From NCBI GenBank assembly GCA_937980205.1, contig CALJKW010000052.1:186001-250000 (forward strand): DNA of 64,000 bases. The letters are read 5' to 3'. Source of the stretch: an uncultured Myxococcales bacterium (GTDB lineage: Bacteria > Myxococcota > Myxococcia > Myxococcales > Myxococcaceae). Position 1 is the first letter of the stretch. The number at the start of each line of letters is the position of its first letter. This document shows, piece by piece, positions 7,895 to 18,389 of the stretch. Made by a program: the position numbers and the translations under genes. The notes below the pieces were generated by a model, which worked only from the letters and a program-made list of their open reading frames with translations, did no database searches and was not told the origin of the DNA.

Positions 7895-9694
7895 CTACGC
7901 GGGCTGCTGCCGCGCGAGTAACAGCTCGAACCGCGCTCCGCCGCCCGGCGCGTCGCCGACCTGAACGTCTCCGCCGAGCGACCGCACCACCTGGCGCACG
8001 ATGGTGAGCCCCAGGCCCGTCCCCTTCGCGCGGGTGGTGAAGAACGGCTGGAAGATCTTCTCGCGCAGGTCCACCAGCACGCCCGGGCCGGAGTCGTCGA
8101 CGCGCAGGCACACCGAGTCGCCCCGAAGCTCGAGGTCCATGCGGACGGACGCGTTCGCCGGAGACGCCTGCCCCGCGTTGAGCAGCAGGTTCCCCACTGC
8201 GATCTCGAGCTGCGTGACGTCCGCCCGCGCGAAGACCGGCGCCGCGGGCCGCACGACCTCGATGGTCACGTGCGCGCACGCCGGGGTGTTCCGCGCCGCC
8301 ACCGCGCAGCGCTCGAGCAGCGCGCCGAGCTCGAGCAGCTCGAGCTTGAGCTCCAGCGGCCGCGCGACCTGGAGCAGCTTCGACACGAGCACGTCGAGGT
8401 GATTCACCTCTTCGTCGATCATCGAGAGCACTCCGGCGGCCTGAGCTCCTGCCGGCAGCTGCCGATGAAGCAGGCTCACCGCGTTCTGAATCACCCCGAG
8501 CGGGTTACGGACCTCGTGGGCCATCACCGCCGCGGCTTCTCCGAGGCCGGCGAGCCGCTGCTGCTCGAGCAGCTCCCGCTTGAGCTCGGTCATCGCCTCG
8601 AGCTGGCGCCGCCGCCGCTCGTGGAGCTCGACGTTCTCGAAGGCGATCTCGAGCTGGTGAGCGAAGAGCTCGAGCGCGGCGACCGTCGCAGGCGAGAGCC
8701 GCTTCCCCCGCACCGTCATGACGCCCCACGGCCGGTCGTCGACGAACAGGGGCACGTCGACGCCGCCGTGCGTGGGGAGCATGGTGAAGACGGTCGTGAA
8801 GATGGACCTGGGCAGGGCGGCCCGAAGCTGCTCGCTGATGTCGGGACGAATCGCCGCGCGCCGCAGCTCGAACAGCTGCTGCAGCCAGGGCAGCGCGTCG
8901 AGGCGCAGCGTGATGTCACGCAGCCGCCCCTGGACCAGCTCCAGCAGCGGGCGGGTGATGCCCCGGACGACGTAGTTCGCGCTGGTCATGCGCATCACCT
9001 CGCCGTCGACCTTGAGGAACGCGGCGTCGAGCTCGGCCCGGCGAAGCAGCCGGCCCGCCGAGGAGAGGACCTCGAGCTCGGAGCGCGCGCGCACCAGCGC
9101 CCCTTCGGCGAGCGCCTCGATGAGGAACCGGTACTCGTGCTCGATCTGCGTTCGCTCGAGCCGGCTCGCGTGGCCGAGGCGAGAGAACCCGTACCCGAGG
9201 TACACGGCGGACACCGCGAACATGGTGCCCCACCGCGCGAGCTCGGCGGCCCCGGCGTCGTGGCGCGTGATGAGCCACAGCGTCGCTGCCGTCGCCGCGA
9301 AGCCGGCCGTCACCGTCGGCAAGCGCCGGTTGCCGAACACCGCGAAGGACAGCAGCGGCAGGGCGAACAGCACCGCCAGGGCCGAGCTGAACGTCGAGGC
9401 CCAGGTGTACGCGAGCCACGCGACGGTGACCGCGGAGCCGACGGCGATGAACGAGAGCAGGAGGTCGAGCGACCGCTCCGACAGGCGCGCCATCACGAAC
9501 GAGAAGACCACCACGCCGACGACGAAGACGAGCTGGCCGATCAGCGTCCGCCCGTTGTGCGTGCCCACGCCGTAGTCCACGAGCGCGACCGGCACCCACA
9601 GCAGCGTCGTGTAGCGCATCGCGTGCGCGACCTGATCGCGGCCGGCTGCCAGCAAATCGGTGCTCCGCGCCCCAGGCGGAGAAGACGACGACAT
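7895..9694 (-). CDS. Sensor histidine kinase with membrane and GAF-like domains
   Basis: The 599-residue protein has about six TM helices in residues 28-175, a short coiled coil, a GAF-like region (about 200-355), a dimerisation helix and a catalytic ATPase domain. The phospho-acceptor is His393 in MAHEVRNPL. The N box is GNLLLNAGQA (501-510), G1 is DDSGPGV (533-539), followed by an F box and TGLGL. It would autophosphorylate and pass phosphate to a response regulator, but none is adjacent, so it is an orphan kinase here. The ligand is not evident. Confidence 0.88.
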   Translation of the reverse strand: MSSSSPPGARSTDLLAAGRDQVAHAMRYTTLLWVPVALVDYGVGTHNGRTLIGQLVFVVGVVVFSFVMARLSERSLDLLLSFIAVGSAVTVAWLAYTWASTFSSALAVLFALPLLSFAVFGNRRLPTVTAGFAATAATLWLITRHDAGAAELARWGTMFAVSAVYLGYGFSRLGHASRLERTQIEHEYRFLIEALAEGALVRARSELEVLSSAGRLLRRAELDAAFLKVDGEVMRMTSANYVVRGITRPLLELVQGRLRDITLRLDALPWLQQLFELRRAAIRPDISEQLRAALPRSIFTTVFTMLPTHGGVDVPLFVDDRPWGVMTVRGKRLSPATVAALELFAHQLEIAFENVELHERRRRQLEAMTELKRELLEQQRLAGLGEAAAVMAHEVRNPLGVIQNAVSLLHRQLPAGAQAAGVLSMIDEEVNHLDVLVSKLLQVARPLELKLELLELGALLERCAVAARNTPACAHVTIEVVRPAAPVFARADVTQLEIAVGNLLLNAGQASPANASVRMDLELRGDSVCLRVDDSGPGVLVDLREKIFQPFFTTRAKGTGLGLTIVRQVVRSLGGDVQVGDAPGGGARFELLLARQQPA

Positions 9695-9733
9695 GGGTGG
9701 CCTCTACGCGACGCGTGTCCCGCCGTCGAGTCA

Positions 9734-9743
9734 GGGAATTCCC
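9734..9743. promoter_or_regulatory. GGGAATTCCC palindrome upstream of histidine kinase
   Basis: This perfect 10-bp palindrome lies 40 bases upstream of the histidine kinase start in a 114-base gap. It could be an operator half-site, but no partner site was seen. Confidence 0.2.
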
Positions 9744-9808
9744 GCAATCGGTGCACGCCTGTCGAAGCCCGACGAGGTGCGAAGCGGCCCGGCGACGAGC
9801 GCATCACT

Positions 9809-10093
9809 TCACGGATTCGTCGGCGGCCACCGGGTGGCCACGTCGGCGACGACGAGGCCGATCATCACCGTGAGCAGCACCACCGTCGCGAGCGCGTACG
9901 CGCGCGTCGTCGGCGCGTGGCGGCCGAGGTGCATGAAGAACCACACGACGAGGCCGGCCTTGAGGCACGCGATACCGACCGCGAGCGGCACGCGCAGCGC
10001 GAGCGGCAGAAATGCGTCGAGCTGCCTCGCCGTGAGGAAGGTCAGCAGGGTGAGGACGAGCAGCCCTCCCAAGACGAGCGCGTAGCGGAGCAT
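9809..10093 (-). CDS. Cytochrome c oxidase subunit IV, caa3 type
   Basis: The 94-residue protein starts within the stop of subunit III (TGATG overlap). It has three predicted TM helices and the family core KAGLVVWFFMHLGRHAP, typical of the short bacterial subunit IV. It packs against subunits I and III of the haem-copper oxidase and has no redox cofactor. It is the last gene of the act/cox operon. Confidence 0.88.
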   Translation of the reverse strand: MLRYALVLGGLLVLTLLTFLTARQLDAFLPLALRVPLAVGIACLKAGLVVWFFMHLGRHAPTTRAYALATVVLLTVMIGLVVADVATRWPPTNP

Positions 10094-10773
10094 CAGAGCA
10101 GGTAGAGCAGCGGGTACACGAAGATCCAGATGAGGTCGACGAGGTGCCAGTACATGCCGGCGAGCTCCACCGGCGTCGCGTTGCGCCGCGCGAACTCTCC
10201 TTTGAAGGCGCGCACCGCGATCCACCCCAGCACCACGATGCCGATGACGACGTGCAGCGCGTGCAGGCCGGTGATGAAGAAGTAGAGGACGAAGAACATC
10301 GGCGCGCCGGGGCCGACCCTGGCGAGGTCGACGCCGCGGACGGCCTCGAGGTGCGTGAGGTCGAAAGAGAAGTACCGCCCGGGGAGCAGCCCCTCGTGCA
10401 CCTTGTGCGAGTACTCGAGGTACTTGATGGCGAGGAACACCTCGGCGAGCGCGATGGAGGCGACGAGGAACCAGCCGGCCAGCTTCGTCTTGCGCGCCTC
10501 GGCGTGGTGCACCGCGACCGCGACGGTGAAGCTCGAGACGAGCAGCACCACGGTGTTCAGCGTGCCGAGCTTCCAGTCGAGGTGGACGGCGGCGAGGTAG
10601 CGGAACGTGTCCGTGTACAGGTAGCGGTACACGGCGAAGGCGCAGAAGAGGCCGCCGAACAGCAGCACCTCGTTCGCCAGGAACAGCCACATGCCCAGCT
10701 GCGCGGCGCGCCGCTCGGAAGGCGCGTCGGGGAAGTGCTCGGCGTGCGCCGTGAAGCCGGTCTCAGGAGGCAT
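10093..10773 (-). CDS. ctaE: Cytochrome c oxidase subunit III, caa3 type
   Basis: The protein has 226 residues with helices typical of subunit III: MWLFLANEVLLFGGLF, then FFITGLHALHVVIGI with the conserved His residues, and the ending YWHLVDLIWIFVYPLLYLL. It overlaps the end of subunit I by 11 bases and is followed by subunit IV. It stabilises the catalytic subunit in the inner membrane. Confidence 0.93.
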   Translation of the reverse strand: MPPETGFTAHAEHFPDAPSERRAAQLGMWLFLANEVLLFGGLFCAFAVYRYLYTDTFRYLAAVHLDWKLGTLNTVVLLVSSFTVAVAVHHAEARKTKLAGWFLVASIALAEVFLAIKYLEYSHKVHEGLLPGRYFSFDLTHLEAVRGVDLARVGPGAPMFFVLYFFITGLHALHVVIGIVVLGWIAVRAFKGEFARRNATPVELAGMYWHLVDLIWIFVYPLLYLL

Positions 10774-12364
10774 CGCGCACCTCTTCGTCGTCGGGCGCCT
10801 GGTGGTAGTCGTGCGGCTCTTCCACGCGCGTCACCGGCCCGGTGAAGTTGTGCGGCTCGGGCGGAGAGCGCGTCGTCCACTCGTAGCCCTTGCTGTGCCA
10901 GGGGCTGTCACCGGCGCGCTCTCCGCTGAACAGCGCGAGCACGAGGTAGAGCAGCACGAGCGTGAAGCCGGCCGCCAGCAGCGCGGCGCCGGCGCTCGAG
11001 AGGACGTTCAGGTTCCGGAACATCTCGTCGTACTGGTAGTAGCGGCGCGGCATGCCCATGTTGCCGAGCATGAACTGCGGCATGAACGTGCCGTTGAAGC
11101 CGATGAAGATGAACGTGAGCGCCATGTAGCCCGCGCTCTCGTTGAACATCCGGCCGAACATCTTCGGGAACCAGTAGTGAAGGCCGGCGAGGAAGGCCAT
11201 CAGCACCGTGCCCACCATCACGAAGTGGAAGTGCGCGACCACGTAGTACGTGTCGTGCCAGTGCACGTCGAGCGAGACGACGGCGAGCGAGATGCCTGTC
11301 ATTCCGCCGAAGACGAGGAAGTACAGAAATGCACAGGCGTAGGCGAACGGCACCGTCATGTGCACGGCGCCCTTGTACAGCGTCATCACCCAGTTGAAGA
11401 CCTTGATGGAGGTGAAGACGCCCACCAGCATCGACAGCGCGCCGAAGATGCCCGCGTCGAACGTCGACTGGCCCGACACGAACATGTGGTGGCCCCAGAC
11501 GAAGAAGCCGACGCCGGCGATGCCGATGGTCGAGGCGGCGACCAGCTTGTAGCCGAACACCTGCCGGCGGCAGAACGTGGCCACCACCTCGGAGATGATG
11601 CCGAACGCCGGCAGCACCATCAGGTACACGACCGGGTGCGAGTAGAACCAGAACAGGTGCTGGAAGAGGATGGGGTCTCCGCCGCGCGCCGGGTCGAAGA
11701 GGCCAAAGCCAAACACCAGCTCCGCGAACACCGCGAGCACCAGAATTCCAATCACCGGGGTCGCCAGCACCTGGATGACGCTCGTCGCGTACAGCGCCCA
11801 CACGAACAGCGGCAGCTTGCCCCACGACAGGCCCGGCGCCCGCAGCGCGTGCGTCGTCACGATGAAGTTGATGCCGGTGAGGATGGAGGAGAGCCCGATG
11901 ACGAAGATGCCCAGCATGATGGGGGCGAGCTTCGTCACCGTCGTCGTCGAGTACGGCGCGTAGAACGTCCAGCCGGTGTCGGCGCCGCCGTGAAGCATTC
12001 CCCACAGCGCGATGACCAGCCCGGTGACGAACAGCCAGTACGTGGCCAGGTTGAGGCGCGGGAACGCGACGTCTCGCGCGCCGAGCATCAGCGGCAGGAA
12101 GAAGTTGCCGAAGATGGAAGGAATCGCCGGCACCATGAACAGGAACACCATCACCATGCCGTGCAGGGTGAAGAGGCGGTTGTACATCTGCGCCTCGATG
12201 ACGTCGGGGCCGGGCGTGAGCAGCTCGAGCCTGAGCACCATCGCGAACAGCCCGCCCGCGAGGAACGTGAGCAGCGTGGTGCCCAGGTACATCACGCCGA
12301 TGCGCTTGTGGTCGGTGGTGCCCAGCCACGAGCCCAGCGAGGTGTCGTGCGTGAGGTAGCTCAC
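10763..12364 (-). CDS. ctaD: Cytochrome c oxidase subunit I, A2-type
   Basis: The GTG start overlaps the subunit II stop (GTGA), giving 533 residues beginning VSYLTHD. Haem and CuB ligands are visible: LFTLHGMVM, FYSHPVVY, WGHHMF and HDTYYVVAHFHF. The proton-channel motif is YSHPVVY, without the Glu of GHPEVY; this is the A2 signature known from Thermus-like caa3 enzymes. About twelve TM helices are present. It reduces oxygen at the haem a3-CuB site. Confidence 0.95.
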   Translation of the reverse strand: MSYLTHDTSLGSWLGTTDHKRIGVMYLGTTLLTFLAGGLFAMVLRLELLTPGPDVIEAQMYNRLFTLHGMVMVFLFMVPAIPSIFGNFFLPLMLGARDVAFPRLNLATYWLFVTGLVIALWGMLHGGADTGWTFYAPYSTTTVTKLAPIMLGIFVIGLSSILTGINFIVTTHALRAPGLSWGKLPLFVWALYATSVIQVLATPVIGILVLAVFAELVFGFGLFDPARGGDPILFQHLFWFYSHPVVYLMVLPAFGIISEVVATFCRRQVFGYKLVAASTIGIAGVGFFVWGHHMFVSGQSTFDAGIFGALSMLVGVFTSIKVFNWVMTLYKGAVHMTVPFAYACAFLYFLVFGGMTGISLAVVSLDVHWHDTYYVVAHFHFVMVGTVLMAFLAGLHYWFPKMFGRMFNESAGYMALTFIFIGFNGTFMPQFMLGNMGMPRRYYQYDEMFRNLNVLSSAGAALLAAGFTLVLLYLVLALFSGERAGDSPWHSKGYEWTTRSPPEPHNFTGPVTRVEEPHDYHQAPDDEEVRDAS

Positions 12365-13359
12365 AGCGCGTCCGCCTCCGGGCTGGCCAGCGACTTGATG
12401 TACTCGAGCAGCGCCGCCGTCTCGCCGGCGGTGAGCTGGCCCTGGAACGACGGCATCGTCGGCGCGTAGCCCGCGACGAGCTCGGCCATCGGGTCCATCA
12501 TCGAGCGCGTGAGGTACGCCTCGTCGGCGATGACCGTCTTGCCGTTGGTCAGCTTCACCTCGGAGCGGTACATGCCGCGCCAGGTGGGGCCGAGGTGGTT
12601 CGTGCCGTCGACGGTGTGGCAGCGGCCGCAGCCCTTCTCCAGCGCGAGGCGCTCGCCCTGTCTGGCCATCGTCGGCTCGGCGGTGCCGCGCGCGTCGGCG
12701 CGGGCGGGCCAGGTGACGGCCTTCGCGTCGGTGAGCCAGGCTTCGTAGTCGGCGGGCTCCATGACGATGAGGCGGCCCGCCATCGTGCTGTGGTTCAAGC
12801 CGCAGTACTCGGCGCAGAACACCGGGTACGTGCCTGCCTTCGTCGCCTGGAACCAGACCTCGGTGTAGCGACCCGGAATCGCGTCCTGCTTCACGCGCAT
12901 CGCGGGGATGAAGAAGCTGTGAATCACGTCGCGGCTGGTGAGCAAGAGCCGCACCGGCCGCCCCGCGGGCACGCGCAGCGCGTCGATGGAGCCCGGGCCT
13001 TCGGGGTACGCGTACTTCCACATCCACTTCTTCCCGGTCACGTAGACGTCGAGCGCGTTCGGTGGAGCGCGCTTGAGCCACACGAAGTCGCGGTAGCCGA
13101 TGAAGAACCACGCCATGAAGAGCACCAGCGGAGTTGCGATGAAGGCGAGCTCCAGCTCCATCGGCGGGTTCCAGCGCTCGGTCACCTGCCGCTCGCGGCG
13201 CCGCCGGAACTTCAAATAAAAGACAATCATCGTTCCCGTGATGCCCAGGAACGTGAGCACCGTCGCGGTGAAGATGACGTAGTTGAGCGTGTCGATGCGC
13301 TCGGCGAACGTCGACGCGGGCTCGGGGAGCCCGAGCAGTTGGCGGAAGAATTCGCTCAC
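12361..13359 (-). CDS. ctaC: Cytochrome c oxidase subunit II fused to cytochrome c
   Basis: The GTG start at the SCO stop (GTGA overlap) gives 332 residues. Two TM helices (about 28-48 and 70-90) precede the CuA cupredoxin domain, with His147, Cys182, Glu184, Cys186, His190 and Met193 as ligands (CAEYCGLNHSTM). Residues 230-325 are a class I cytochrome c with CGRCH (244-248) and a likely axial Met in TMPSF. The fusion defines a caa3-type enzyme that receives electrons through its own haem c. The paralogous subunit II near 48 kb lacks this domain. Confidence 0.95.
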   Translation of the reverse strand: MSEFFRQLLGLPEPASTFAERIDTLNYVIFTATVLTFLGITGTMIVFYLKFRRRRERQVTERWNPPMELELAFIATPLVLFMAWFFIGYRDFVWLKRAPPNALDVYVTGKKWMWKYAYPEGPGSIDALRVPAGRPVRLLLTSRDVIHSFFIPAMRVKQDAIPGRYTEVWFQATKAGTYPVFCAEYCGLNHSTMAGRLIVMEPADYEAWLTDAKAVTWPARADARGTAEPTMARQGERLALEKGCGRCHTVDGTNHLGPTWRGMYRSEVKLTNGKTVIADEAYLTRSMMDPMAELVAGYAPTMPSFQGQLTAGETAALLEYIKSLASPEADAL

Positions 13360-14132
13360 GCGGACTTGCGCTCCCGGCGCCAGAGCACGCCCATGAACAC
13401 CGCGAGCGCGGCGAAGGTGATGAGGCCGCCCGCCCGCACCGCCCCCTTCACCCAGAACTGGTAGCCGCGCGCGTTCGGGTCCCACCTGAAGCAGGTGAGC
13501 AGCACGCGGTCGAAGGCGGTGCCGACGCGGCCCTGGCTCGCTTCCACCAGCGCGAGGCGCAGGTCGCGCGGCGGGTACTGCACTCCGTAGAGGTAGCGCG
13601 AGATGCGGCCGTCGGGCGTGAGCACCATGACGGCCGCGCCGTGCGCCCACTGCTGCGCGGCCTCGTCGTACTGGTATTGGAAGCCGAGGGCCGAGCTGAG
13701 GGCGCGGGTGTCTCCGGTGAGGAAGGCCCAGCCCGGGCGGCCCGACGGGTAGCCGAGCGCGTGCAAGAGCTCGAGGCGCCGGTCGGCGGCCTTTGCGGGG
13801 CCGTCTTGCGGGTCGATGCTGTACGTGAAGATGCGGTAGTCCTCGTCGAGGCGCAGGCCCGAGCCCTTGAGCGCGCCGACGACGCCGTTGAGCGTGAGCG
13901 GGCAGAGCGTCGAGCAGCCGAAGTACACGGGCGTGACGAGCACCGGCAGGTCGCCGCGAACGAGCTGCGCCGGCGTGGTGGCGTGGCCTTCGTGGTCGAC
14001 GAGCGCGACGTCGAGCGGCAGCCGCTCGTTGAGGTTCTCGACGACGTCGACGCCCTGCACGGCCTCGGGCTTTGGCCAGTCGACCTGCGCGCCGAGCGGG
14101 CTCGCCGCGAGCATGAGCGCGAGCAGCCTCAC
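13356..14132 (-). CDS. SCO1/SenC copper chaperone with C-terminal TM anchor
   Basis: The 258-residue protein starts at a GTG overlapping the previous stop. An N-terminal signal peptide (VRLLALMLAASPLGAQ) is followed by a thioredoxin-fold domain with the copper-binding GCSTLC (Cys73, Cys77) and His164 in WAHGAAVMVL. A C-terminal TM helix (about 233-250) anchors it. SCO proteins insert copper into CuA of subunit II, whose gene is immediately downstream. Most SCO proteins carry an N-terminal anchor, so the C-terminal one is a variation. Confidence 0.9.
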   Translation of the reverse strand: MRLLALMLAASPLGAQVDWPKPEAVQGVDVVENLNERLPLDVALVDHEGHATTPAQLVRGDLPVLVTPVYFGCSTLCPLTLNGVVGALKGSGLRLDEDYRIFTYSIDPQDGPAKAADRRLELLHALGYPSGRPGWAFLTGDTRALSSALGFQYQYDEAAQQWAHGAAVMVLTPDGRISRYLYGVQYPPRDLRLALVEASQGRVGTAFDRVLLTCFRWDPNARGYQFWVKGAVRAGGLITFAALAVFMGVLWRRERKSA

Positions 14133-14479
14133 CGCTTGCCCTCGACGACGAGCTGCATCGCGCGCTCGATGGGAATGTGGATGACGCCCTTGTTCTTGTC
14201 GACCCAGCCGTAGGTCTCGAGCTGCTGGCGGCGCGCGGCGGCGAGGTCCTGTGCGCGGCGGTGCTGCTCGATGAGGCCCTGCGGTGCGCGGGCGGCGGGC
14301 TTGCCCTGGTCCGAGCTGGCGCCGAGCTCGTCGCGCTGCACGATGACGGCGGCGGTCGAGGCGACCGCGAAGAGGGTCAGCGCCGCGGCGGCGTACTTGA
14401 GCAGCCGCGCCCACGGCAGGCGCTCGTCGCGCTGGTCCTCCGCGTGCGGCCCTTCCTGTCCCAGCACCGGAGTCTTCAT
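14129..14479 (-). CDS. Small membrane protein of act/cox operon
   Basis: The 116-residue protein has one TM helix (about 28-46) and a periplasmic helical part ending YGWVDKNKGVIHIPIERAM. This YGWVDxxxGVxxIPIxRAM block recalls small proteins encoded in alternative complex III/oxidase operons of several phyla. It overlaps actF and SCO by ATGA/GTGA junctions. A role in assembly or stability of the complex is inferred from position only. Confidence 0.75.
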   Translation of the reverse strand: MKTPVLGQEGPHAEDQRDERLPWARLLKYAAAALTLFAVASTAAVIVQRDELGASSDQGKPAARAPQGLIEQHRRAQDLAAARRQQLETYGWVDKNKGVIHIPIERAMQLVVEGKR

Positions 14480-15759
14480 GCGAGCGGCTGCCGGTAGTGG
14501 ACGCTGTACTCGAGCGTCGGGTCATTGAGCGGCACCGCGTGGCGGCCGCGCATGCGGAAGAGGACGAACGCGAAGCACAGCGCGCCGAGCCCGACCCACG
14601 CGGTGACGTCCGTCCAGGTGACGGTCGCCTCGGGCAACGCGAGGCCGGCCGAGCGCAGGCGCAGCGCGGGCTTGATCATCCAGAACGTGTCGACGAACTG
14701 CATCGTCAGCGTCCACACCGCGAGCGCGGTGAGCAGCTTGCGGTCGCGCTTCACGTGGTACGAGAGCAAGAGCAGGAACGGCAGCGCGAAGCGGCCGATG
14801 ATGAGCAGCGCGGTGACCGGGAACCACGCGGTGCCCGTGGGGTTCCACTCGGCGGCGCTGAGCGGCGGGTCGATGCCGCGGTGGAAGCGCGCGAGGTCGA
14901 ACAGGCCGCGCGCCGAGAGCCACGACACCTCTTCCGGCAGGTTCGCCTGCCAGATGATGAGGTACTGCGAGAACCCGGCGTAGGCCCAGAAGCAGGAGAA
15001 CGCGAAGAGCAGCGCCGCCAGGTTCGCGACGTGCTGGTTCGAGGTGCGGGCCGCGGCCAGGTTCGGGTCGGAGGGCACCATCACCGCCAGCATCAGCAGG
15101 GCAATGGCAGACACGAACGAGCCGGCAAACCAGTACACGCCGAAGATGGCCGAGAACCACTCGGGCTCGAGCGACATCAGCCAGTCGACCGCGCCCGACG
15201 TCATCGCCAGCGCGAGGAAGAACAGGCTGCCGGCGCTCAGTCCCCGGGTCGTGCTGCGGAGCTTGTCGTCGGGTGGGCGCGTCTCCTGCCGGCGCGAGGC
15301 GCGGTCGAGCAGGAACCAGACGCCGAGGAAGATGGCGAGGCAGATGGCTCCGCGGAGGGTGAAGCCCGGCACGTTGAGCCAGGCGTGCTTGTGGTGGATG
15401 AGGTGGCGTGCGTGCTCGGGCAGGCGCTGCACCGCCTCTTCGTCCGCCCAGAGGTAGAGGTGCTTCGCGGAGAGGACGACGCCCGCGAACGCAGCGGCGC
15501 AGACGGCGAGCGCCGAGGCGTGGTGCTCGAGCTGCCGGCGCAGCAGGGTGATCCACTTCGCCGCCGCGGTGTTGAAGATGACCACGATGAGCAGCGAGGC
15601 CATCGTCAGGCCCGTCCAGTACGTGAACGCGAGCAGCCAGCTCGTCGCCGCCAGCGTGGCGTCGCGCGCGAAGCCCAACACCGTGAGGGCGAGGCAGAGG
15701 ATGCCCGTGGCCGCGGAGCCGAGCATGAGGGTGCGGCCGCCGGTGAAGGGAGAGCTCAT
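14476..15759 (-). CDS. actF: Alternative complex III subunit ActF
   Basis: The 427-residue polytopic protein has about ten TM helices and belongs to the NrfD/PsrC-like quinol-interacting group, more divergent than ActC. The start MSSPFTGGRTLML is chosen because upstream codons fall in a palindromic repeat. TM stretches such as WLLAFTYWTGLTMASLLIVV and FSCFWAYAGFSQYLIIWQAN are typical of ActF. It sits in the inner membrane and contributes to the quinol-oxidising core. Confidence 0.9.
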   Translation of the reverse strand: MSSPFTGGRTLMLGSAATGILCLALTVLGFARDATLAATSWLLAFTYWTGLTMASLLIVVIFNTAAAKWITLLRRQLEHHASALAVCAAAFAGVVLSAKHLYLWADEEAVQRLPEHARHLIHHKHAWLNVPGFTLRGAICLAIFLGVWFLLDRASRRQETRPPDDKLRSTTRGLSAGSLFFLALAMTSGAVDWLMSLEPEWFSAIFGVYWFAGSFVSAIALLMLAVMVPSDPNLAAARTSNQHVANLAALLFAFSCFWAYAGFSQYLIIWQANLPEEVSWLSARGLFDLARFHRGIDPPLSAAEWNPTGTAWFPVTALLIIGRFALPFLLLLSYHVKRDRKLLTALAVWTLTMQFVDTFWMIKPALRLRSAGLALPEATVTWTDVTAWVGLGALCFAFVLFRMRGRHAVPLNDPTLEYSVHYRQPLA

Positions 15760-15774
15760 GGCTCGGTCTCTCCA

Positions 15775-15884
15775 CCGTTCGCCCTGAGCGGAGCCGCCCG
15801 AAGGGCGGCGCAGTCGAAGGGGGTCCCAAGCCGACGCGTGGCCCACTTCGACTCCGGCCTTCGGCCTCCGCTCAGTGTGAACGG
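15775..15884. repeat. Palindromic intergenic repeat, copy A
   Basis: This is a long imperfect inverted repeat with arms 15775-15822 and 15843-15884. Each arm contains CTGAGCGGAG and GTCGAAG (or their complements). Copies lie at 16406-16519 and, as a half, at 18396-18418. It fills the 127-base actE-actF spacer, the only large gap in the operon. A folded RNA here could affect relative expression of actF. Confidence 0.8.
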
Positions 15885-15886
15885 AG

Positions 15887-16534
15887 TCATTTCGTCCCCT
15901 TCAGCCGCTGCTGCTCTTCCGCCGGCGCCTGCTCGAGCGTCGCGCGCTGAGACAGCTGCAGCGCGCGCACGTAGCCGACGATGCCCCAGCGCTCTTCCAC
16001 CGGAATCTCCGGGAAGCTCGGCATCACGCCGTACCCCAGCGTGATGGCATTGAAGAGGTACGCGTCGTCCTTCTCGCGCAGGCGGGGCTCGTGAAACGAC
16101 GGCGGGTGCCGCTGCGCGAAGTTGCCGGCGACGACGGTGTCGGCCTCACCGGTGAGGCCGTGGCAGGTCGCGCAGACGATCTCGTACCGGTGCCGGCCCT
16201 TCTGCAGCAGCGCCATCGTCATCGGCGGAGCCTGCCGCTCGAGCTCGAGCTGGCGCTCGCGCGCGACGGTGCCGGCCGGCGGCACCCGGTTCGCGCCGTC
16301 GGCTTGCGGCCGCAGCTTCGGCTGCTCGACCATGCGGTTGAACGGGTCGTCCCCGCACGCGACGAGCAGAAGAGACACGCACATGACGGTGAGCCCGAGT
16401 CCTCTCCGCTCGCGCTGAGCGGAGGCGCGCGAAGCGGGCCGGAGTCGAAGCGGTTGCGAAGCCGTCCATCGGCCCGCTTCGACTCCGGCGACTGCGTCGC
16501 CTTCGCTCAGCGTGAACGGGAGTCGGCTTGTCAT
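15887..16534 (-). CDS. actE: Alternative complex III cytochrome c lipoprotein ActE
   Basis: Starting at the ATGA overlap with actD gives 215 residues. Residues 121-125 are CATCH, with a likely axial Met171 (VMPSF), so this is a monohaem cytochrome c. The lipobox LLVAC puts the lipidated Cys at residue 60, unusually far in: residues 6-43 are translated from a palindromic repeat. Without it, RERRGLGLTVMCVSLLLVAC would be an ordinary signal peptide. An internal ATG at 16384 is an alternative start, but would leave only nine residues before the Cys and lose the coupling. ActE is thought to pass electrons towards the oxidase. Confidence 0.88.
   Translation of the reverse strand: MTSRLPFTLSEGDAVAGVEAGRWTASQPLRLRPASRASAQRERRGLGLTVMCVSLLLVACGDDPFNRMVEQPKLRPQADGANRVPPAGTVARERQLELERQAPPMTMALLQKGRHRYEIVCATCHGLTGEADTVVAGNFAQRHPPSFHEPRLREKDDAYLFNAITLGYGVMPSFPEIPVEERWGIVGYVRALQLSQRATLEQAPAEEQQRLKGTK
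16406..16519. repeat. Palindromic repeat, copy B, within 5' end of actE
   Basis: The arms 16406-16453 and 16474-16519 are inverted copies of the same unit as copy A (CTGAGCGGAG, GTCGAAG). This copy lies between the coupled ATG and the signal peptide of actE and is open in the actE frame, so it would be translated. Confidence 0.8.
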
Positions 16535-17063
16535 GCGTCGGGCTCCACGATGACCGCGACGTTCTTCGCGCCCAGCGCCTCGAGCCGGCTCTTCGCCTTC
16601 TCGGCCTCTTCTCCCGCGCGCGCGCTGACCGACACCCAGTAGCCCGACGACGACGCCGTCTTCACGAACGCGTCGTGCTCGAACACCGGGTGGTGCGGCC
16701 GGGGGAAGCCCCAGAACCAGACCACCAGCGACCCGACGATGGCGAGCGCCGCGCCGAGCACCATCAGCTCGAACGTCACCGGCACGAACGGAGCCGCCGA
16801 GTGGGGCGGCTTGTTCGCGATGTTCAGCGGGTACTCCCACGCGTTGAAGTACAGCTGCAGCAGGTACGCCCCGGCGGCGCCGAACAGCCCGCCGAAGAAC
16901 GCGACCCACGTCACGCGGCTGCGCGGGAGCCCGAGCGCCTCTTCGAGGCCGTGCACCGGCCACGGCGTGTGCGTGTCGAGCTCGCGCACGTTCTCTTTGC
17001 GCAGGGTCTTCACCGCCTCCAGGAGGGCGGCGGGCGACGCGAGCTCTCCCAGCACCACGTGCG

Positions 17064-17067
<4 letters not shown>
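16531..17067 (-). CDS. actD: Alternative complex III subunit ActD
   Basis: The 178-residue protein has two TM helices (about residues 55-77 and 97-120) flanked by soluble parts, matching ActD length and topology. PHHPVFEHDAF and the surrounding segment resemble the family. The start overlaps the actC stop (ATGA) and the stop overlaps the actE start. ActD carries no cofactor and is structural in known complexes. Confidence 0.88.
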
Positions 17068-18385
<1,318 letters not shown>

Positions 18386-18389
<4 letters not shown>

